A stretch of 64,000 nucleotides of DNA from Streptomyces xanthii. Its GTDB lineage: Bacteria; Actinomycetota; Actinomycetes; Streptomycetales; Streptomycetaceae. This document shows positions 59,986 to 64,000 of the stretch, in pieces. The stretch is taken from assembly GCF_014621695.1 (NCBI RefSeq), contig NZ_CP061281.1, positions 7,750,001-7,814,000 on the forward strand. The letters run 5' to 3'. The position numbers were made by a program, and so were the translations under genes. The notes under the pieces were generated by a model. That model made no database searches. It was not told where the DNA came from and saw only the letters and a program-made list of their open reading frames with translations. Position 1 is the first letter of the stretch, and every line of letters starts with the position of its first letter.

Positions 59986-60107
59986 GCTCTGCGCTCCCCG
60001 ATTGTTTAGCCGCACTGGACGGTACTTCAGCGGATCGGTGTTGTTTCAGGTAACGGCGGTGGCGAAGCTGGTCACGCCTTCAGCCATGCGAACAAGGTGC
60101 GCTGCAC
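59983..60107. repeat. Duplicated LysR divergent promoter, copy B
   Basis: Homologous to 11553-11683 over 125 bases with scattered substitutions. The lysR start codon is retained (complement of 59983-59985) but now leads into a transposase relic. On the other side the promoter now serves the imine-reductase-like gene at 60153 instead of a cupin gene. Confidence 0.75.
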
Positions 60108-60152
60108 GGGCGTTCATCCGATGCCTCGTTCCGACTTTCAGGAGGCCCCTCC

Positions 60153-61067
60153 ATGACCAGAGCAGCGGACACCACCAACCGCGCGGTGGCACGAGCGTGT
60201 CCGGTCACCGTGCTCGGCCTCGGCGCCATGGGCTCGGCGATCGCCAGAAGCTTCCTTGACCGCGGCCACCCCACCACTGTCTGGAACCGCACCGCGGCCA
60301 AGGCCGACGCACTGGCCGACGCCGGCGCCACAGCCGTACCCACCGCCGCTGACGCGGTCGCGGCCAGTCCGCTGGTGGTGGTGGCCCTGCTCGACGGCAC
60401 CGCGGTCGAACAGGTAATGACCTCTGTCGGCACCGCGATCACCGGCCGCACGCTGGTCAATGTGACCAGCGGCTCGCCGTCCCAGGCGCGCGCCAACGAG
60501 CGCTGGGCGCGCGAGCATGGCGCCGCCGGATATATCGACGGCAACATCATGGGGCACCCGCCCTGCATGGGCACCCAGAACATCCTCCTCACCTTCAGCG
60601 GTTCCGGGAGCTCCTTCGCCGCCCATGAGGGCACTCTGCGGGAACTGGGCACCGTCACCTATCACGGTGAGGACCCTGGCGCCGCTGCCGTCGAGTTCCT
60701 CGCCCAGGTCGCCACGTCGTACGAACTGCTCATCGGCTACCTGCACACCCTGCGCCTGCTGCGCGCGGAGGGAGCGGACCTGGCCGGGTTCACCGACCGG
60801 TTCGGCGCTTCCTTGGCCGGGTACCCGGCACTGCTGACCTCGATGGTCCGAGCGGTCGAAAGCGGGAAGTACGGGCCGGACCTCGGCTCGCTCGATGTCC
60901 AGGCGGCGCTGATGGACGACCTGATCGGCCACCGCGAGTCTCTCGGCGTGGAGAGTGTGCGGATGCGGGAGGTCAAGAAGCTGATGGACCGACGCATCGC
61001 GGACGGCCACGGCCACCAGGGATTCTCCGGCCTGTTCGAACTGCTGGCACCACAGGGCGAGGCATAG
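60153..61067 (+). CDS. NADPH-dependent imine-reductase-like oxidoreductase
   Basis: Predicted 304-residue member of the 6-phosphogluconate-dehydrogenase fold. N-terminal Rossmann loop VTVLGLGAMGSAIARSFLDR with TVWNRT favouring NADPH. YIDGNIMGHPPCMGTQNILL and the later EFLAQVATSYELLIGYLHTL fit imine reductases rather than hydroxyacid dehydrogenases, which would have a conserved lysine not seen here. AGGAGG precedes ATG 60153. Its promoter is the duplicated LysR-type region, so the intact LysR at 10659 might act on it in trans. Confidence 0.85.
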   Translation: MTRAADTTNRAVARACPVTVLGLGAMGSAIARSFLDRGHPTTVWNRTAAKADALADAGATAVPTAADAVAASPLVVVALLDGTAVEQVMTSVGTAITGRTLVNVTSGSPSQARANERWAREHGAAGYIDGNIMGHPPCMGTQNILLTFSGSGSSFAAHEGTLRELGTVTYHGEDPGAAAVEFLAQVATSYELLIGYLHTLRLLRAEGADLAGFTDRFGASLAGYPALLTSMVRAVESGKYGPDLGSLDVQAALMDDLIGHRESLGVESVRMREVKKLMDRRIADGHGHQGFSGLFELLAPQGEA

Positions 61068-61371
61068 GCCGGCCGCGGTGCCTCCCTCGAAACGGCCTCG
61101 ACAGTGCCTCCTTGCGGCTTGTGGTTGACCAGGCCCGAGTCCGACAGGCCCTGCACCGGCCTCACGAGAAACGGCCCCAGCGAGGTCACTTCTCTCGCAC
61201 ACAACCCTCACTACAGAAATCGCACATTCATACGATGAGGTGCCGGGTGAGCTGCATAGGATCACTCATGATCACGCTCTGGTGGAGACACCAACTCGTT
61301 GGCTGCAGAGCTCACTTGCTGCAGTGGTGCACATGCCTGACCATCCCGTCCGCGCACACAACAGGAGACGT

Positions 61372-61845
61372 ATGAAGCGCATCACCACATCCCTGGCGGC
61401 CCTGGCTCTTGCGGCCACCGGCGTCGTCGTCCTCGGCTCACCCGCACAGGCGGCGGGTTGCGGGGGACCGCAGGAAAGGGAGTTCGACACCTCCGGCTAC
61501 AACACCGACGTGTACATCAGGATGTGCATCACCGAGAACAGTCAGGGCCAGGTACGCGCGAGCGCGAACGGCTACTGGACCGATGGCGGCGGCCTGCGGA
61601 AGTTCGACAACTTTGACATCAAGGTGCGCCTCGAACGTGTCGGCGGCGCCGACATCGCGACGGCGCGCTGCGACGACACCGCGGAGATGAATCGGGCTGA
61701 GTCGGGCACCATCCAGTGCACGACGCGTTATATATCGGGCCTCAATCCCGCCCGCGTGACGGCGGACGCCACCGTCTACTACAACCTCGACTCCGACGGC
61801 GAGGGCGGCTTCGTCTGGGGGCTCCGAGGCAGCCCGGCCGGATAG
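61372..61845 (+). CDS. Secreted hypothetical protein
   Basis: Predicted 157-residue protein with a clear signal peptide (MKRITTSLAALALAATGVVV, cleavage near SPAQAAG). The mature part is about 128 residues, beta-rich, with four cysteines at CGG, RMCITE, ARCDD and IQCTTR, which could form two disulfides. AGGAG precedes ATG 61372. Similar small secreted proteins are common in Streptomyces; function unknown. Confidence 0.75.
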   Translation: MKRITTSLAALALAATGVVVLGSPAQAAGCGGPQEREFDTSGYNTDVYIRMCITENSQGQVRASANGYWTDGGGLRKFDNFDIKVRLERVGGADIATARCDDTAEMNRAESGTIQCTTRYISGLNPARVTADATVYYNLDSDGEGGFVWGLRGSPAG

Positions 61846-62510
61846 TGTCACGCGCCGGCGGCCTGCGTTTCGCACGTCACCGGCCACAGCCATAGCGCTG
61901 ACCGCCTGGTCTGACGGCATGAAGCACAGCACATAGGCTGCTTCTGCCCCGCCCGCCCGGGAGACCGGCATACGCACCGTGGACGAGGTGCAGGATGTGA
62001 TCGAGGTCCTGGCCGCGGTCGTCAACGGCGGTGCCCCCAGACCCTGAGGTGGCCGCCGTCGTGTTGTCGAAACCTGCTGCCAGGTGCCAGCGAGGAATGG
62101 CCGACCGGGATTTTTGCGGCACGCAGGGTTCGGGGTGGGAAGGGCCTGGCGCAAGCAGAGGACGGAGCACCAGGTCTTTCCCGTTCTTCGGGTGATGCCG
62201 CGGGTGCCAGGTCCGAGAAGGGTACGTCACGCTGAAGACTGCGGACTCGGGCAGCTTGTCCCGCATGCGGCGTAGTTCGACCTCCACCAGGTCAGAGAAG
62301 ATCCAGCGCAGAGATTCGGGCATGTGAGCGAGGCCGCCCTGCAGATCGCGTCACGGTAGAGGTCCGCGTCGGCGAGCTCCGAACCCGTTCCTGCCTCGCC
62401 GGCAGCAAAGCTGGTGAGGGCGAGATGACTGCCAAAGCGTCGACCAGGAACTGCGTCATGGTGCGGGCGAAGGACTCACCGCCACGTCCAACGACTTCTG
62501 TTAGCGGCTC
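61846..62510. other. Gene-poor stretch with possible relics
   Basis: About 660 bases without a gene I can support. A plus-strand tail ending VDEVQDVIEVLAAVVNGG (stop near 62047) looks like the end of a lost gene. On the minus strand from 62323, MPESLRWIFSDLVEVELRRM starts a plausible protein that soon turns to non-native sequence. Both are probably fragments. Confidence 0.35.
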
Positions 62511-62921
62511 CTAGCCGTGGTTGAGCGCTTCGGTCAGTTTGGCACTCGGATCGCCTATGAGGTGGTGGCGGGATGGGCTGGTCGGCCACGTGGAGATTCC
62601 GTCGTCCACCCACCGGGGAACGACGTGGAAGTGCAGGTGAGGCACTGACTGTTCCGATCCGGGTCCGCTGGCACTGAGAATGTTGACGCCTGAGGCATCC
62701 AGTGCGGTCCTCATGGCCAGGGCCAAGTCCTGGACCAGCGACATCGACGCGGCAAGTACCCCGGGCGGAGTGTCGAACACGCCGGTGTAGTGGCGGCTGG
62801 GAACCACCAGCGTGTGTCCGGGCGCAAGCGGGTTCAGCGGGGCGAAGGCGCACGCCTCCGCCCCACGGGCCACCCAGCGCGCGGTGCCTTCACGCATCAG
62901 TCGGCAGAAGACGCAGTCCAT
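62511..62921 (-). CDS. HIT-family nucleotide hydrolase
   Basis: Predicted 136-residue histidine-triad protein that cleaves nucleoside phosphoramidates or dinucleoside polyphosphates. N-terminal MDCVFCRLM carries the zinc-type Cys pair, NPLAPGHTLVVPSRHY is the usual mid-block, and the triad is VPHLHFHVVPRW. ATG 62921 is taken as start, with ATG 62930 possible; neither has a strong ribosome binding site. It stands alone. Confidence 0.9.
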   Translation of the reverse strand: MDCVFCRLMREGTARWVARGAEACAFAPLNPLAPGHTLVVPSRHYTGVFDTPPGVLAASMSLVQDLALAMRTALDASGVNILSASGPGSEQSVPHLHFHVVPRWVDDGISTWPTSPSRHHLIGDPSAKLTEALNHG

Positions 62922-63147
62922 GCACGCCATCGTGTCAGGCCGTCCCGAAACCGCCGCAGGGTCGGGTCGGTACTCAGCTTCGGAGCAGTCTGGGCTGCGG
63001 GTTTCACAGGAGTTGAGCCACAGCCTGAGCCTGGGCAGCACTTCCCGATTTTCGGCGCGGTCTTTGTTCAGCAGTTCTGACGGCAGCCGAGAGTGAGTGC
63101 GTCGGGCCGCCCTGTAGTTCCGCTCTGGTGGTCGCTAGTTTCGGATC

Positions 63148-63543
63148 ATGACGATCACGTATGAGTGGCGGGGCGACGTCGACAACTCAGCTCTCAACAA
63201 GCTGCATGCCGAAGGATTCGATCATCCAGTCGAGCAGGCGGACTGGAGGGCAAGGCTTCAACGTCACAGCCTTGGCTGGGTCTGCGCCTGGGAAGGTGAT
63301 CGTTTGGTCGGCTTCGTCAACGTCGCCTGGGACGGCGGCGTCCATGCGTTCGCCCTGGACACGGTCGTCGCTCAGAGCTGTCGTTCGAACGGGGTAGGAG
63401 CCGCGCTGGTCAAGGCAGCTGCTGACGGATGCCGGGAGGCAGGGTGTGAGTGGCTGCATGTCGACTTCGAAGAGCACTTGCGAACGTTCTACTTCGATGC
63501 CTGCGGCTTCAGTGAGACGGCAGCGGGACTGATCGCGTTGTAA
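63148..63543 (+). CDS. GNAT-family N-acetyltransferase
   Basis: Predicted 131-residue short acetyltransferase. LVGFVNVAWDGGVHAFALDT and VVAQSCRSNGVGAALVKAAA form the acetyl-CoA site (the usual Q/RxxGxG/A loop reads RSNGVGAA), and YFDACGFSETAAGLI ends the protein. ATG 63148 is the start; the ribosome binding site is weak. Acceptor unknown. Confidence 0.88.
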   Translation: MTITYEWRGDVDNSALNKLHAEGFDHPVEQADWRARLQRHSLGWVCAWEGDRLVGFVNVAWDGGVHAFALDTVVAQSCRSNGVGAALVKAAADGCREAGCEWLHVDFEEHLRTFYFDACGFSETAAGLIAL

Positions 63544-63831
63544 TCCTTGCCCGCCCAGCCGCTGGCCTGGGTGCTCAGAGGCCGGGAGGAAGATGTGCAG
63601 CCGGCGACGACGCGTTCCTCGGCACGGGCCCTGGCGAGTACCCAAGCGGCCGCAACGAAGACGAACCACCGGTCGGTTTCGTCGACGACATCGTCCATGC
63701 ATTCCAGGCCCTGCCCCGTGGTGCGCAGGGGCCTTACGTGGGCTGCGGTAACGGCCGTGCGCCACAACGAGCGGCCCGTCGTCCTGGCAGGGAGCATGGA
63801 GACAGGCGCGGCGCGGTGGGAGGAGGGCAGT

Positions 63832-64000
63832 GTGACGGCCGGTTCCTTCCCGGGGACGGCGGGGCGGGTCGGTGCGCCTGTCGACGGCAAGGCGCTACTC
63901 GACGTGCTCGGCGTCGCCGTCGTCGTCATCGATGCCCGCGGCCGGATCGTGCTGTGGAGCGCACAGACGGAGAGCCCGTTCGGTTTCCTCGCCGACGAAG
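63832..64000 (+). CDS. PAS-domain protein, 3' end outside window
   Basis: Start of a gene reading out of the window. GTG 63832 has AGGAGGG at good spacing. The visible 56 codons contain LLDVLGVAVVVIDARGRIVL followed by WSAQTESPFGFLADE, the opening of a PAS sensor domain. In Streptomyces such starts usually belong to PAS/GAF proteins with a SpoIIE-type phosphatase, but the rest is not visible. Confidence 0.65.
   Translation, partial: MTAGSFPGTAGRVGAPVDGKALLDVLGVAVVVIDARGRIVLWSAQTESPFGFLADE

Noticed and set aside
1..64000. CRISPR arrays or defence-system operons
   Set aside because: I saw no regularly spaced repeats and no Cas, restriction-modification, retron or similar genes.

Overview
The window reads as Streptomyces, or a very close actinomycete. 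Codon third positions are overwhelmingly G or C, GTG and TTG starts are common, Shine-Dalgarno boxes are GGAGG-like, and several genes appear leaderless. The content also fits: large numbers of one-gene regulators with divergent targets, secreted proteases, a lipoprotein, and an arsRBO/arsCT resistance locus of the Streptomyces type. I recognised no ribosomal protein, rRNA, tRNA or CRISPR array. The mixture of regulators, resistance genes, orphan immunity genes and decayed insertion sequences looks like an accessory or arm-like chromosomal region rather than core genome.

Layout. 1-2.2 kb: the end of a DEAD-box RNA helicase, a CBS-like protein, a small conserved protein and a MerR regulator. 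2.9-5.3 kb: a GlxA-type regulator divergent from two overlapping isochorismatase-like genes, one cytosolic and one lipoprotein. 5.5-12.2 kb: a dienelactone hydrolase, a DUF4239 membrane protein, a secreted trypsin-like protease, SUFU-type and DUF2625 proteins, and a LysR/cupin divergent pair. 12.3-23 kb: MFS/ArsR, quinone oxidoreductase, F420-type reductase, phosphatase-like/LysR, AAA kinase, HxlR/RidA and NUDIX genes. 23-27.5 kb: a mirrored secretion module in which a chitin-binding protease and a chitin-binding intradiol dioxygenase each sit behind their own regulator. 28-34.6 kb: acetyltransferases, an AlaX/XRE-cupin operon with tandem operators, small hypotheticals and immunity-type genes. 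34.9-37.3 kb: an epimerase, then a rearrangement joining a broken LCP-family gene to a broken histidine kinase. 37.5-41.6 kb: arsO-arsB-arsR facing arsC-arsT. 41.8-47.4 kb: an MmpS-like membrane pair, a zinc-ribbon pair and a Ser/Thr kinase. 47.4-52.6 kb: a frameshifted protease, an ECF-sigma operon led by a 29-codon membrane peptide, a GyrB-like fragment protein and a frameshifted lipase. 52.9-56 kb: TetR/methyltransferase/TrmO, DUF6292 and a metallo-beta-lactamase-fold protein. 56.3-60.1 kb: a lysR relic split by about 3.2 kb holding an IS5-type element, an XRE/hydrolase pair and a second transposase relic. 60.1-64 kb: an imine-reductase-like enzyme, a secreted protein, HIT and GNAT proteins, and the start of a PAS-domain protein.

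The dominant organisation is a single transcription regulator divergent from one or two small enzymes, often with a visible palindrome between them. The second theme is decay. Besides the IS element I count at least seven broken genes or transposase relics. Two of these, a protease and a lipase, differ from intact reading by only one base, so either real decay or consensus sequence error is possible. No single locus is an obviously new defence or biosynthetic system. The loci most worth following are the AlaX/XRE-cupin operon with duplicated 26-bp operators, the carbohydrate-binding protease/dioxygenase module, the sigma-factor operon with its unlisted microprotein, and the duplicated LysR promoter that links positions 11.6 kb and 60 kb.
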